A stretch of 64,000 nt of DNA, from contig JACMZG010001913.1 of assembly GCA_018340805.1 (NCBI GenBank), positions 1,819,634 to 1,883,633 of the forward strand, in the 5' to 3' direction. The notes under the pieces were generated by a model, which worked only from the letters and a program-made list of their open reading frames with translations, was not told the origin of the DNA and made no database searches. Within the stretch, counting starts at the first letter, position 1. Each line of letters starts with the position of its first letter. Below are positions 1 to 10,384 of the stretch, piece after piece. Position numbers and translations under genes: made by a program. This DNA comes from Microvelia longipes (taxonomy: Eukaryota; Arthropoda; Insecta; Hemiptera; Veliidae).

Positions 1-537
1 AGATAATATTTTAAAAATATTGTAGATAATATTACAAAAAGTATCGTAGAGAATATCACAAAAAGGATATGTGAAAATAATTTCCTTTCAAAACCCTACA
101 ATGGTTTAGGTGAGATGTTTTTACATATAAAGTATTAATTTCATGTACTAAAATTTGAAATATACAGGGTTAAATTAATTCAATAGAAGCCGTTTTTCAA
201 TTTGAGTAAATAAATGAATTTCTCGCTAAATAACATTTATTTGATTTGTTCGATTACATATAAATCGTTTCAGAGCTAAATACACAAGTTAATAGATAAG
301 CTAAAAGTTTCAAATAAATAGAATATTGAAATTGAATATAGATTAAATCAAAATACATTGATAAAAGATGTTTCAGAATAAAGCGTTATTGGTTTCCCAT
401 CTGTTATATCACCCTAAGGCTAAGGGAGTATTGCAATAGCAGGATAAACCCTTCAAATATACCCTTTTGTTAATTAAAACAAGTGTTTGCTATGCTTATA
501 TTATAGTATGGATTAACCTTTATATTGAAATAATTGA
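1..537. other. AT-rich sequence, no gene seen
   Basis: No exon-like open frame, splice pattern or recognisable repeat protein was found. The first 70 bases contain three imperfect repeats of a unit of about 24 bases (variants of gtagataatattacaaaaag). The rest is low-complexity AT-rich DNA. Confidence 0.5.
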
Positions 538-612
538 ACCGGTAGCTCAGTGGTAGAGCGCTCCCCTTACGACCTGGAGGTTGAGGGTTCAAATCCACCC
601 GGCGGTTGATAC
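538..612 (+). repeat. tRNA-like sequence (SINE head or tRNA pseudogene)
   Basis: Contains a good RNA polymerase III box A (tagctcagtggtagagcg at about 543-560) and box B (ggttcaaatcc at 586-596). The ends pair imperfectly as an acceptor stem (tgaaccg with cggttga), and a D-arm gctc/gagc can form. The anticodon arm is irregular, so an intact tRNA is unlikely. A similar head occurs near 42921. Inference: SINE head or tRNA-derived relic. Confidence 0.55.
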
Positions 613-734
613 CGACAGCTCGAAATGACAGAAATGCATTTATTTTTCTTTTATTCACTTCAGCTCAATAGAAGAAAATCATTGAGAGACCTTATTAACC
701 TTTTCCTGCTCTCCTATTGGTTTGAACATTTTCA

Positions 735-1240
735 TTCCCATTAGCCAATCATAGGCCACTATTTGTGCAACTTGGTATAAATAGGGCTTGAACTCGAACA
801 TAAATTGAGTTAACCATCAAGAGAAAATTACTCTGCCTACCAGTACCCTGCGGAGAAGTTAAACCTTGCAAGTTATACTATTCCATGGTTCTTCCCAACT
901 TGCCGCTGCTGCAAAGTACACCTCTACCATTTATCTAGCAGTTGTTCATCGCCTGGTTCTGACTCTACCCAAACATCGTGCTAGGTGCCTGGCATAGTTT
1001 ATAAAGAATTACCTGTCAGACAGTCTAGCCGTCTCTAACGGAAATCAGCAGAGACCACAAGGGTTTCGACCCTGTCGTTACGAATGAGCGCCGAACCCCT
1101 AGTCAAACGGTTCTTTTTCAGGACCAAAAAGCAAACCATCATCAGCTGTAGTTGCCACCACATAGGGTCCTTCTTAAATTATTGACTTCTTAAATACGGT
1201 TGACTCTTAAATTCAATAATATATCATGTTATCATATAAG
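735..1240 (+). promoter_or_regulatory. Promoter-like segment with CCAAT and TATA boxes, possibly a solo LTR
   Basis: A CCAAT motif at 745-749 is followed 27 bases later by a perfect TATAAATA at 776-783. A stretch of higher GC content then runs to about 1170 before AT-rich DNA resumes. This layout suits a Pol II promoter or a retroelement LTR, but I see no downstream coding region and no second LTR. The assignment is tentative. Confidence 0.3.
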
Positions 1241-2040
1241 ACACCTTTGATTAGGCGTTTCTTATCTAAGTTAATCGAGGGTGAAACACGCTAGGTTCTA
1301 AAATTACACTGCATGCACCTAACTAAAGAATGAATATAGTAAACAATATCAAACATTATTTTGTTGCTCTTATAATGCTAAATTTGGATTGCTTAATATA
1401 GCCTTTTAGATACATTTTTTGTCAAATTTTAAGCAAAAATGTTAATTTTACAATCTCATATTAACTAATTCACAAGATAAAACAGTGCGGTAGGACTAAT
1501 ATAAGATAAGATGTAGTTACCAACATAAATCCTCTAAAATGAGTTTAGTATCTTGCATTAAGTCAGAATCTATTATCCTTATCGTGCGTCTTTCTCATTC
1601 CTCCTTTCTCTTATATCTCTCCTTTAATTTAACCATTTCCTTTTTGACCCAATTTCTCTATGTTGTCGTGGGAAATATAAATCTGTTATTTTCTTTCTCT
1701 TATTTATATAAATTATTCCCAAGGGTGTAATAATGTAATGAAGGGACTCCCTAGGGACTGAAACTTTTCCTGGGGCCTATATTAAGACGACAATTTTTAG
1801 CCAGAACCATTAACTTCGTGCTACTTGGTCTACTCTTTTATTTAAAAATCTAGATATGAGAATATTTCTCCAATCGGGAACTTGTCTCTTAGGATGGCTT
1901 AATTAGACCAACAGGAAAACTTTTTGACAAATATCACTTGACGTGGGCTTCATATCACCATCATGTCTTTAATGATGTTCACCAATTAAGTTGTATTATA
2001 AAATAAACTGTTCAACTTTTAGCGAATGTTTAAAGGAATA
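1241..2040. other. Unassigned AT-rich sequence
   Basis: No exon with splice sites, no transposon protein and no clear repeat was recognised. Short open frames here are low complexity and carry no motif. Confidence 0.4.
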
Positions 2041-2114
2041 ATGACACTCACGAGGTTGTTTAGATAACGGGAATTTGGAAAGAGTAAGGCGATCTGTCCC
2101 ACGGCTTCCTGATA

Positions 2115-2115
<1 letters not shown>
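2041..2115 (+). repeat. Dispersed repeat copy abutting a (TA)n tract
   Basis: The block running from atgac-ctcacgaggttgtt to ggcttcctgataa resembles 9206-9285 (atgacgcttatgaggttgtt to ggcttcctgataa). Both copies lie just 5' of a long (TA)n microsatellite, so the microsatellite may be part of the element's 3' end. Confidence 0.5.
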
Positions 2116-2199
<84 letters not shown>

Positions 2200-2218
2200 T
2201 ACATATATACATATATAT
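2116..2218. repeat. (TA)n microsatellite
   Basis: About 75 bases of uninterrupted TA, then a short run of tatatac units near 2192-2215. Tyr-Ile polypeptide frames across it are artefacts of the dinucleotide. Confidence 0.97.
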
Positions 2219-2269
2219 AACAAGAAGATGAAGAGTAATTTGATGATAAAATTACGACGCTAAAACAAT

Positions 2270-2590
2270 GATAAAAGTAGAGTTCTGAGGACATAGAATA
2301 AGCCAAGCCGTAAATTCCCAATAATGCTTGTAAATATATAAGGTCTTGGCGGTTTCACTTTGTGGCTTGGCCATTACGCAGCTTAAGGTAGTGTGGTACT
2401 AAACATCTTGTATAGAGTGTAGACATACACTATAATAATATATTCAGACTATTAATTAAGCTAATTACAAATTTCTGTGTGTGCTGAGTAATGGCCAAGT
2501 GAAACCACAAAGACCTCATATATTTACAAGCATTACAGGGAACCTAAGACTAAGCTTATTCTATGATCTCACAACTTTTTACACTAGACT
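2270..2590. repeat. Inverted-repeat (MITE/foldback) element
   Basis: The arm at about 2275-2382 is the imperfect reverse complement of about 2484-2585. For example ataatgcttgtaaatatata at 2322 matches tatatttacaagcattac at 2519, and tttcactttgtgg matches ccacaaagacc with small gaps. The loop of about 100 bases has no coding capacity. Arm length and lack of a gene fit a non-autonomous DNA element. Confidence 0.7.
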
Positions 2591-3044
2591 TGGCTCTTAT
2601 TTACACGGTTTTGTTTTATTGGTATTTCATTCCTTGTTGTAAGCATGAACATTATTCCTTACAACAATACGCCAAGAAATATTATTAAATATTAATTAGT
2701 TTCAGCAAATTGCACGACTTATGTATTACTTAACAGTTCCATTTTCTTTAATGAAACAATATATAAATTGAGTAAAATATTTTACGCTATGATCTGTCAA
2801 AATAAAACTCTCTGGTTCAATATTCTTTGTTTTGTTGTGCCGAGCCTCCACATACTGTGTATTAAGTGTGTCTTCAAATGTGGGTCACTTCGCTGCCACC
2901 TTGACTTGCAAGGGGCTTCACGAACCTGCTTGGCTCTCGGTCGCCCCTTCCCAATCAAACCATACTAAATGAAATAATCGCTTATACAATGAATATTGAA
3001 GGGGTATAATAAGTAGCTCCAAAATAGCCACGACAAGCTGATCA
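2591..3044. other. Unassigned sequence
   Basis: No gene or repeat family recognised. A slightly GC-richer patch at 2840-2960 gives a short open frame without motif or splice context. Confidence 0.4.
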
Positions 3045-3049
3045 GTCTG

Positions 3050-3440
3050 CAGGACGAGGAAGTCGCAGAGCCACATCTGCCGGAGAAGTGGCTACTGCAG
3101 ACGAGGTGGCCGTAGAGCCCCCTCTGCCGGAGAAATGGCCACTGCAGACGAGGTGGCCGTAGAGCCTCCTCTGCCGGAGAAGTGGCCACTGCAGACGAGG
3201 TGGCCGTAGAGCCTCCTCTGCCGGAGAAGTGGCCACTGCAGACGAGGTGGCCGTAGAGTCTCCTCTGCCGGAGAAGTGGCCACTGCAGACGAGGTGGCCG
3301 TAGAGTCTCCTCTGCTGCAGAAGTGGCCACTGCAGACGAGGTGGCTGTAGAGCCTTCTCTGCCGGAGAAGTGGCTACTGCAGACGAGGTGGCCGTAGAGC
3401 CCTCTCTGCCGGAGAAGTGGCCACTGCAGAGGAGGAGGCC
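3050..3440. repeat. 47-bp GC-rich minisatellite
   Basis: Roughly eight tandem units of 47 bases. The period was measured from successive actgcag sites at 3141 and 3188. The unit carries gccactgcagacgaggtgg and ctctgccggagaagtgg. The unit is not a multiple of three, so the overlapping minus-strand Ala/Arg/Leu-rich frames simply rotate through it and are not evidence of a protein. The GC content stands out strongly from the flanks. Confidence 0.93.
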
Positions 3441-4735
3441 GCAGTGAAAGTTAGCTTAGCTGAATACAATTATGAAACAACAAACAAAAGATTTCTTCTG
3501 AGAGGTTCGAAAAACCACTAAGTAGAGAGAAGCCAAAAACTCTAGCATTATGTTAACACATATAAAAAAATCTTATCATTTTTTTAATAATAATGAATAT
3601 TATATTTTATAACAAAGGTGGAATGACCGGCATAAAAGAAAAAAACACCTCTAGAGCTATGTAGGAGTAATTGTATCCCTAAGTTGATTTATTTAATTAA
3701 TTAATATTGTTTAATTAAATTAGTACTTTGAAAGGTATTTGAAACCCTTCGTAAATACTGCTAAAGAAATAATTTATAAAGGATTTTATACCTTAAAATT
3801 CTTTTGTTTTATTCACAAAATATTTTCTTGGGTGAAGTATTTCATTTATTCCAGAGGTCATTTATTAGTTTCATAATATTTGTTAAATATTATTAAAATT
3901 TGCGAAGAAAGAAGAAATGAACTTAATTTTCTTATATTAATGAAAGAATCGGATCTTATATTAATGCTGTGACATGAATCGGATTGTTCACCATTTTAAA
4001 GCTGCTTAGGGTGATTAAAAGTATTTACAAATATATAATGTTCTAGTCATTATTTAAGTACTGACTAAGCTCAATAATTTTGAATAAAAGCACAAAAATA
4101 AAAAACCATAAAACATTTGCAATACAATACAATAAAGCTTAAAAATTGTGGATCTAATACTAGTCTAATGGATATACAAATTAGACTAGTATTAGAAAAA
4201 TATTTCTTTAATATCTAAGCAAATTTCTCATTGATATAATAAGTGTTTAAGCCACTGATGGGCGTTAGCCTGAACCAGCAAACTCTAAGGAGCTGGTAAC
4301 TTAAAAAGGAAAATAGAAAATAGAAAATAACAGGATGGAATAGCAAGAACCTTATATCTCAGCTCTTAAAACACGAGTCAGAGGCATCGACTTTACTTAA
4401 TGATGTATCTATAATTGAGAAGTCTGACAACATACGTAATTAAATAAAATTATAAATAATCTGTATATATAAAGCAAACAAGAATCTTAAAGTCATAACA
4501 CTATACATGATATGCCCGTTTTTTAACTTAACGAAAAGTATCTGATCTGATACATAGCTAGAGGCAACTGGTTTGCCCTGGGTTTCCCCTGATATGAGAT
4601 AATTTAATTAGTTAAACCCAATTACCAGAAGAAGTAGATAAATGAGTATGTATATATGTACTAAGCAGGGCACCGGCTACTGTATTAAATGAGGGCCTCA
4701 TTTCTGTAGAAAACTTGCATATTGTTAGGATAATA
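3441..4735. other. AT-rich sequence with one short palindrome
   Basis: No gene seen. At 4154-4195 ctaatactagtctaat is mirrored by attagactagtattag around a loop of about 10 bases, a small hairpin of unknown origin. Confidence 0.45.
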
Positions 4736-4740
4736 TTAAA

Positions 4741-5285
4741 GATGAGAGAGATGCCTAGATAGGCATGAAGACAATATAAGAGAGATGCCTAGATAGGCAT
4801 GAGGACAATATGAGAGAGATGCCTAGATAGGCATGAAGACAATATGAGAGAGATGCCTAGATAGGCATGAAGACAATATAAGAGAGATGCCTAGATAGGC
4901 ATGAAGACAATATGAGAGAGATGCTAGATAGAGACCTAGATAGGCATGAAGACAATATGAGAGAGATGCCTAGATAGGCATGAGACAATATAAGAGAGAT
5001 GCCTAGATAGCATGAAGACAATATGAGAGAGATGCCTAGATAGGCATAGAGAGAGATGCCTAGATAGGCATGAAGACAATATGAGAGAGATGCCTAGATA
5101 GGCATGAAGACAATATAAGAGAGATGCCTAGATAGGCATGAAGACAATATGAGAGAGATGCCTAGATAGGCATGAAGACAATATGAGAGAGATGCCTAGA
5201 TAGGCATGAAGACCTATGAAGAGAGATATGCCTAGATAGGCATGAAGACAATATGAGATAGATGACTAGATAGGCATGAAGACAA
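4741..5285. repeat. 34-bp minisatellite
   Basis: About 16 tandem units of 34 bases (unit start gagagagatgcctagatagg, then catgaagacaatat). The period was read from unit starts at 4812 and 4846. Each unit contains the inverted repeat gccta-ga-taggc. Some units are shortened near 4921-5060, as expected from slippage or unequal exchange. Confidence 0.95.
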
Positions 5286-5498
5286 GGTTCGAGAAGACAT
5301 ACATCGAAACTCAAGACGGTGGCACGTGTAAGATCGGGGTCACTACATCACAGTCCAGGATAAATCCAACCTACGAATCGAGTATACGGATCGAGGATCG
5401 ACCCCAGACTGGCCGGGACAACACTTAAGAAAGAATGTAAAACTAAATTAACTACACTACACGGTGTAACAGGTAGTAATCGCCCAAGATGTTAGAAC
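5286..5498. other. Unassigned GC-richer flank
   Basis: About 150 bases with cggatcgaggatcgaccc at its core and no recognisable homology. It separates the 34-bp minisatellite from a MITE. Confidence 0.4.
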
Positions 5499-5722
5499 TT
5501 TATAAGGTGATTCAATTCGATGGAAACAAACCAAACGCATTCGGAGGTTAAAACCTCTGACTTTTTTAAGAATGACGTGTGACGTCATTGCAGGAATCAG
5601 TATAGGCGGTTAGCATTGAAAATTTACTATTTATTCCTGCAATCCATCAATTTCGGACTATAACCTAACAAGTAAAAAAATGATTTCATTCATAAAAACC
5701 CTCCAATTGAATCACCTTATAA
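5499..5722. repeat. Palindromic MITE family, copy 1
   Basis: Terminal inverted repeats ttataaggtgattcaatt and aattgaatcaccttataa bound about 224 bases. Inside is a second inverted pair, tgcaggaatc and attcctgca, plus a TGACGTCA-like motif. There is no coding capacity. Four more copies lie at 11839-12046, 43750-43846 (3' half), 44396-44620 and 53924-54111. It is a non-autonomous DNA transposon family. Confidence 0.9.
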
Positions 5723-6245
5723 ATTCTATCAGCTTGGTAACCGCCAACCGAGTACAAAAAAGTCAGGTTATGAAACAGTTGATTTAAAAAAAAAATCAGT
5801 GTTACCAGAAAGAAGAAAATTAACAATAAATCTGTAAGAAGATCTTTTATGCGTGGGTGCGACAAGAGCTCCACCTAAAAGTCCTAGCTTATAAAAGGCA
5901 CGAAAAACATAATATGCTGGCAAAATTAAACCATTAAATTCAAAATCCAACGCTAAGAAATAATGTGGAAAAAATGGAGGCAATTATTTATATTTTATTT
6001 TTAAAGTAAGAGAAAATAGAAACATAAATATAAGGTAAAGTAAAAGCAATAAAACAAAAGGCTGTCAGTGTCGGAGTATAAGAGTTTCACCTTAGACAAA
6101 TTTATAGCCGCTCTACATTCAACAAATATTTGGAGAAGAATTCAAATTGAAATCTTACACGTTTGTAGTTAGAACTTACCATGAAGTTTTCCATCAAGCA
6201 CAAAATACAATCAAAATAAATTAAAATAATAAAAATTATAAAAGT
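5723..6245. other. Unassigned AT-rich sequence
   Basis: Minus-strand open frames of about 60-70 codons are present but hold no motif and no splice context. Nothing else seen. Confidence 0.4.
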
Positions 6246-6510
6246 CCCTCCACAAAAATATATTTCTTTATAGCAAAGCGCTTTCAACATAACAAGAGGT
6301 CATCATCAGTGCTAGCCGTTGAATAAAGAAGAGGGTGATAGATGAGTCTTACAGATCAGATATCAAAGATAGACTAGATGGGTCTATCTTTGATATCTGA
6401 TCTATAAGACTCATCTATCACCCTCTTCTTTATTCAACGGTTAACACTGATGATGACCTCTTGTTATGTTGAAAGCGCTTTGCTATAAAGAATTATATTT
6501 TTGTGGAGAG
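6246..6510. repeat. Near-perfect hairpin element, arms about 129 bp
   Basis: Left arm 6246-6374 and right arm 6382-6510 are reverse complements with only a few differences, around a 7-base loop. Example: agatcagatatcaaagatag on the left against ctatctttgatatctgatct on the right. The right arm carries CTGATGA (6447-6453) followed by GAAA (6471-6474); see the hammerhead-like finding. A transcript would fold into a long double-stranded RNA. Confidence 0.93.
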
Positions 6511-8403
6511 TCATCTTTTTCTTTTATTAAGATTAACTCCACTTCTTTAAATTCCACTTCTGTATAAAGGCGGTAAAGGGTATTTTGCGCTGCTTAAAAG
6601 GTTTCATAAGGAAAAACTTATCCTTAAATTTGTTTAGTGGAGAGACGTCTTTTCTTTCATTATTTATAATGGGCTCCATTCACGCTCACTCTATGGACAT
6701 GGTATACATGAGTTTCCTTTAAATATTTTACTTTCCATGACGAAAATTTCAATAGTAAAGGTAACAGAAAACCTTCAAACAAAAACCCCAGCTTTCCTGA
6801 GATCTAATCCCACTTTAGGATGGAATTTAAGTTAAAAACCTCTAAAAGCCATTTCAGAATGAAACCCACTAATCCGGCCATTTTTGTGGTATAACAGAGA
6901 ATTGTTTAATCCCCTGTAATCTATGCTCGGTTTATTAAACCCAGAGCTTTTACCTGAAAATTTTATTTAAAATTTCGTACACTGTATCTATAAAATGATC
7001 TCATCTACGTATATCAATGTTTATCTTGAATATTAATAGATTTCGGAAAATGTATAAACCCATAGTTAATTATTTTAGTTTAAATTCTGCTATATTGGTG
7101 TACTGTTAGATATTTTAGTGGATGGAATTCAAAGTAACGCATTACATAGGTAGCTGTCAATGTTGTCTTACAATACATGTAAAATACATAATATGATTTG
7201 CATTTAATATGAAATAATGTATAAAACAATTCGATAACACGGTATAACCTTATAGTATAGTTTTAATCAACTTTTTTGTTAATTTGATTCCCCTAATAAT
7301 TAATATAATTAAACTATTATATTAATTATATAATTATTGTCGGCATGACATTATGTCGAGCCATCAATAACGAAGAGTGTTAAATCAAGGATCATTTCAC
7401 ATATGTAGCTTATATTTTCCATGCTATCTTTCCTAGGAGCAAGGAAGTTAGCTCAATTGTATTTAGCGAACAGTTCATGTTTTATAAAACTTGTTGTATC
7501 AAATAATAAATTATTATTTTATTGTTGCAATAAATTGAACTACCTAAGTGTACATGTCGCTAATTAAATAGTAAATAAATTTAAAATGAAATTACAAAAA
7601 AATAAAAATTAAGCAGCATCGAGTGTGTTCAGTGCCTGAATAAATGACCTCTGGCAATTAAACGAATGTATTTACGGTCTAGTTAATTTGAATAAGTAAA
7701 AACAAATTTTTCAATTCAAATTAACTAGTAATAATTTGCAAAATACTACAAAATACTTACAAAATAAAACAATATAATAAAATCTAAAAGAGTAGAGCTA
7801 CTTATATTTAAATAGTTGTATGAATAATTAATATATTAAAATAATAACCATAATAATTAAAATAATTACTATGGAAACAAATACAAAATAAATTAAAATA
7901 AAGAAAATAAAATAAGTCAAATATAAGTTAAATTAATGCGAAATGTATAAATTATAAAACTTTTAAGTAAACAACTTTACCGAACTCAGCTGGCTTGCCA
8001 GTAACCACAGCTTTGGCTGAATTAATATTTCTTTTATTTTATTATTTATTTATTTATTGTAGAGGTTAATTAAACATCATTTGCTCCACGCAACTCGTGT
8101 AACAATAACAAAGTAAGATAAACAACATAAAGGTTGAGTTATTTGATCTGGCTTGGGGTTAGAAATGAAGTATTATTATGAAACATTGGCCTTGTATTAT
8201 AAAATTGAATATTAAATGAAAATAGAATTAAACTGGTATTCAAATACTCGGACAACTAACACAATTTAAAAAGGGACGTCAATAGATAGGTAGGCCGAAG
8301 ATGGAATTTTTAGAAAGGTTAATAGATATTAAAAGTTAGAAAATAGATATTTGAAAATAACAAATTAACAAATAAGAAATAAAAATATAAGTTGAAGTTC
8401 TCT
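6511..8403. other. AT-rich sequence with a decayed repeat at about 7341-7510
   Basis: No gene seen. The stretch 7341-7510 resembles parts of the element at 18790-19140: catgacattatgtcgagcca against catgacataatgtcgaacca, and ttcatgttttataaaact against ttcatgttttgcaaaaact. A short imperfect palindrome lies at 7678-7732 (agttaatttgaa with ttcaaattaact). Confidence 0.45.
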
Positions 8404-9190
8404 TTAGATTTCGTTCAAAATATCAGTTTCTCGTAAATAGTTGAATAGGTTTTGAATGGTGGTTTCGTCGTCACCTAAAAGGTCAGGTAAATTTGAGGGA
8501 ATATTGTGAGTTAACATGGTTTGTTGTAGTCTACTACAGTCGATAAGAAAGTGTTTTACTGTAAGTATGTCATTGCACAGTCTACATTTTGGCAGTTCTT
8601 GGTCTCTTGTAAAAATGTAGCTGTGTGTCAGTCGAGTGTGTCCAAGTCTTAATCTACACAAAACGGTCTCTTCGTGGCGGTTTTTTTCTATAGGATCTCT
8701 TCCATTCCCCAATCATAGGTTTTACAGAATTGAGTTTGTTGTTATTTAAAGAGGCCCAGCTATGTTGCCACTGTCTGGTTTGTTTGTGTCTTAAGGTTGC
8801 TTTTATGTCATTTATTGTCACCATTGTATGAGAAGGTCGACCGTTAGAAATAGCAGCTTTAGCCAATCTATCAGCTGTCTCGTCCCCCGAGTGGCCAGGT
8901 ACCCAGCAAAATTGTAGCTTGAAGTCCACTGGATGAGTCCGTAAAAATAATTATATCCTTCTTTTCGTTTGCTACAGCAGAGCCTAGTCCTTCTTTTATA
9001 GCTTCAATTTCTATATTTGGTATTGAGCTTAGTTTATTCCCTTTGAACTGCTTTATTTGTCCTGAGCTGGTTGTTAATGCATACCCTGTTCCTTCGTTGT
9101 TTTTAGCTCCGTCTGTATATATAAGTTCTGCATTCTTATTATTCAGTTTGATTTTCTTAAGTTCGTTTATAATTTCTAGATTTTGCTTTT
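8404..9190 (-). pseudogene. LINE ORF2 3' part: RNase H and C-terminal zinc-knuckle region (dead)
   Basis: On the minus strand, 9150-8930 encodes an RNase H domain: YTDGA carries the first Asp, NIEIEAIKEG the Glu and IIFTDSS the second Asp. After a frameshift near 8930 the reading continues as CWVPGHSGDETADRLAK, the usual RNase H end with the last Asp. Another frame shift leads to LCRLRLGHTRLTHSYIF and a cysteine/histidine knuckle (CRLCNDILTVKHFLIDC), ending at 8404. RT followed by RNase H is typical of I/LOA-type non-LTR elements, not of jockey itself. At least two frameshifts make it non-functional. Its RT half lies upstream at 10385-11068, separated by inserted DNA. Confidence 0.9.
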
Positions 9191-9205
9191 AGCCAATTTT
9201 CATTA

Positions 9206-9290
9206 TGAAAATGACGCTTATGAGGTTGTTCGGATGACGGAAGTTGAGGGTGGGAGTGAGCGGAATCGGTTTCTATTGGCTTCCTGATAA
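9206..9290 (+). repeat. Dispersed repeat copy, second of two
   Basis: Matches 2041-2115 in order and spacing (gaggttgtt then ggcttcctgataa), and is likewise followed by (TA)n. Confidence 0.5.
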
Positions 9291-9315
9291 CAAAAAAATA
9301 TGTCCAAAAAAGTTT

Positions 9316-9405
9316 ATATAATATATATGTATGTATGTATATATATATATATAATATATATATATATATATAATATATATATATATTATATATATATATA
9401 TATAT

Positions 9406-9463
<58 letters not shown>
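9316..9463. repeat. (TA)n microsatellite with interruptions
   Basis: Mostly TA dinucleotides with tatgtatg at the left edge and several TAATAT or TATTAT breaks. Confidence 0.96.
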
Positions 9464-9464
<1 letters not shown>

Positions 9465-10125
9465 CTCTCGAAGGCGTTCTCAAATTGAAACGAAACTTTG
9501 CAAATCGCGAGATGTCGAGGAGGTTACGAGGCCTATTGTTTATAAAAACATTATGACGTCATGAAAAAAAATTTTTTTTGAAACTTGAAATGGCTTTAAA
9601 ACAAGGTATTTTGTGTTTGGGTAGGCGGTTAGCTGAATCGATTAAGACCAATTTCAGCTGAATCGAACCATCACAAATGGCGCAAACAGTATACATATAT
9701 ATATAATGTTGTATATATGTATACGTCCATGTCAAAGACTCGTACGATATCTGTTGGGTTCAGTAGTGTTAGAGGGTGGGGGATATAGTATAATAGAAGG
9801 GCTTCTACCTCTTGCTCTATCCTGGTAAGTCTGCTGTCCTAGAGAGACAGGACAAAAATGGCTTCCACTAAACCACGCCGAGCAAAGCAGGCGGAAGAAC
9901 CTCGAAGTATTCTTAGTATGGTCGAATTCATTCTAAAACGATTGAACCGGTTTCAGCTCAATCAGACAATCTTAAGTGACGGAAACGGTATTTTTATTTA
10001 AAAACAAAAATCATGAATATGTTTTTGTTTATAATGCGTGTTAATTTTAATATTATAGCATACTATTAATAATAAAGTATTAATAAAATCTCAATTAGTA
10101 AAATCAAATTTGTGAGAAAGCCTCT

Positions 10126-10303
10126 CATGCCCGCGAAGCGGGCCTGTGTTGAGAGGCTGTGAAAATTCGCTAGGTACATGGCAAAATGCCATGTGAAAAG
10201 AACAATAATGAAACAACAGATCATACAAAACAACAACAATGTGTCCGCGAAGCGGCCACAGGGGGCCCCCGGGTCGCGTAGCGCCTGCGGGCCGAAGGCC
10301 CGT
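10126..10303. other. GC-rich patch of short palindromes
   Basis: Short, self-complementary GC blocks include cccgcgaagcgggc, tgtccgcgaagcggccaca, catggcaaaatgccatg and cgggccgaaggcccg. They stand out in AT-rich surroundings. No coding frame is apparent. Similar gcgaagcg-type words occur at 11189-11215 and 13238-13262. Confidence 0.65.
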
Positions 10304-10384
10304 ATTTATATTTAAATGAGTGTAATTGTCGTGGTTTTTTCATAGTCCATGGAGCTGGGAGCTGTGTTTACTGAGATGTAGTAT

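Larger units (their letters stand above)
9195..10330. mobile_element. Foreign block interrupting the RNase H LINE
   Basis: The LINE reading (RT at 11068-10385, RNase H from about 9190) is broken by about 1.1 kb that contains no LINE protein. The block holds the dispersed repeat shared with 2041-2115, a 150-base (TA)n tract and a GC-rich palindromic patch. Whether it is one insertion or several accretions cannot be decided by eye, and part of the 10310-10380 edge may be LINE sequence. Confidence 0.5.

Noticed and set aside
538..612. Functional tRNA gene
   Set aside because: Boxes A and B are good, but the anticodon arm does not fold properly and a similar head occurs in a SINE.
2019..2321. 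Tyr-Ile repeat open frames across (TA)n (also at 13334, 33556, 38646, 45401, 49746-50167, 62388, 63285)
   Set aside because: They are the direct translation of TA dinucleotides and have no gene context.
2965..3330. Minus-strand Ala/Arg/Leu-rich open frames over the 47-bp minisatellite
   Set aside because: The unit length is not divisible by three and all three minus frames look alike, so coding is not supported.
3050..5285. CRISPR-like array
   Set aside because: Repeats are head-to-tail tandem units with no unique spacers, in a eukaryotic context.
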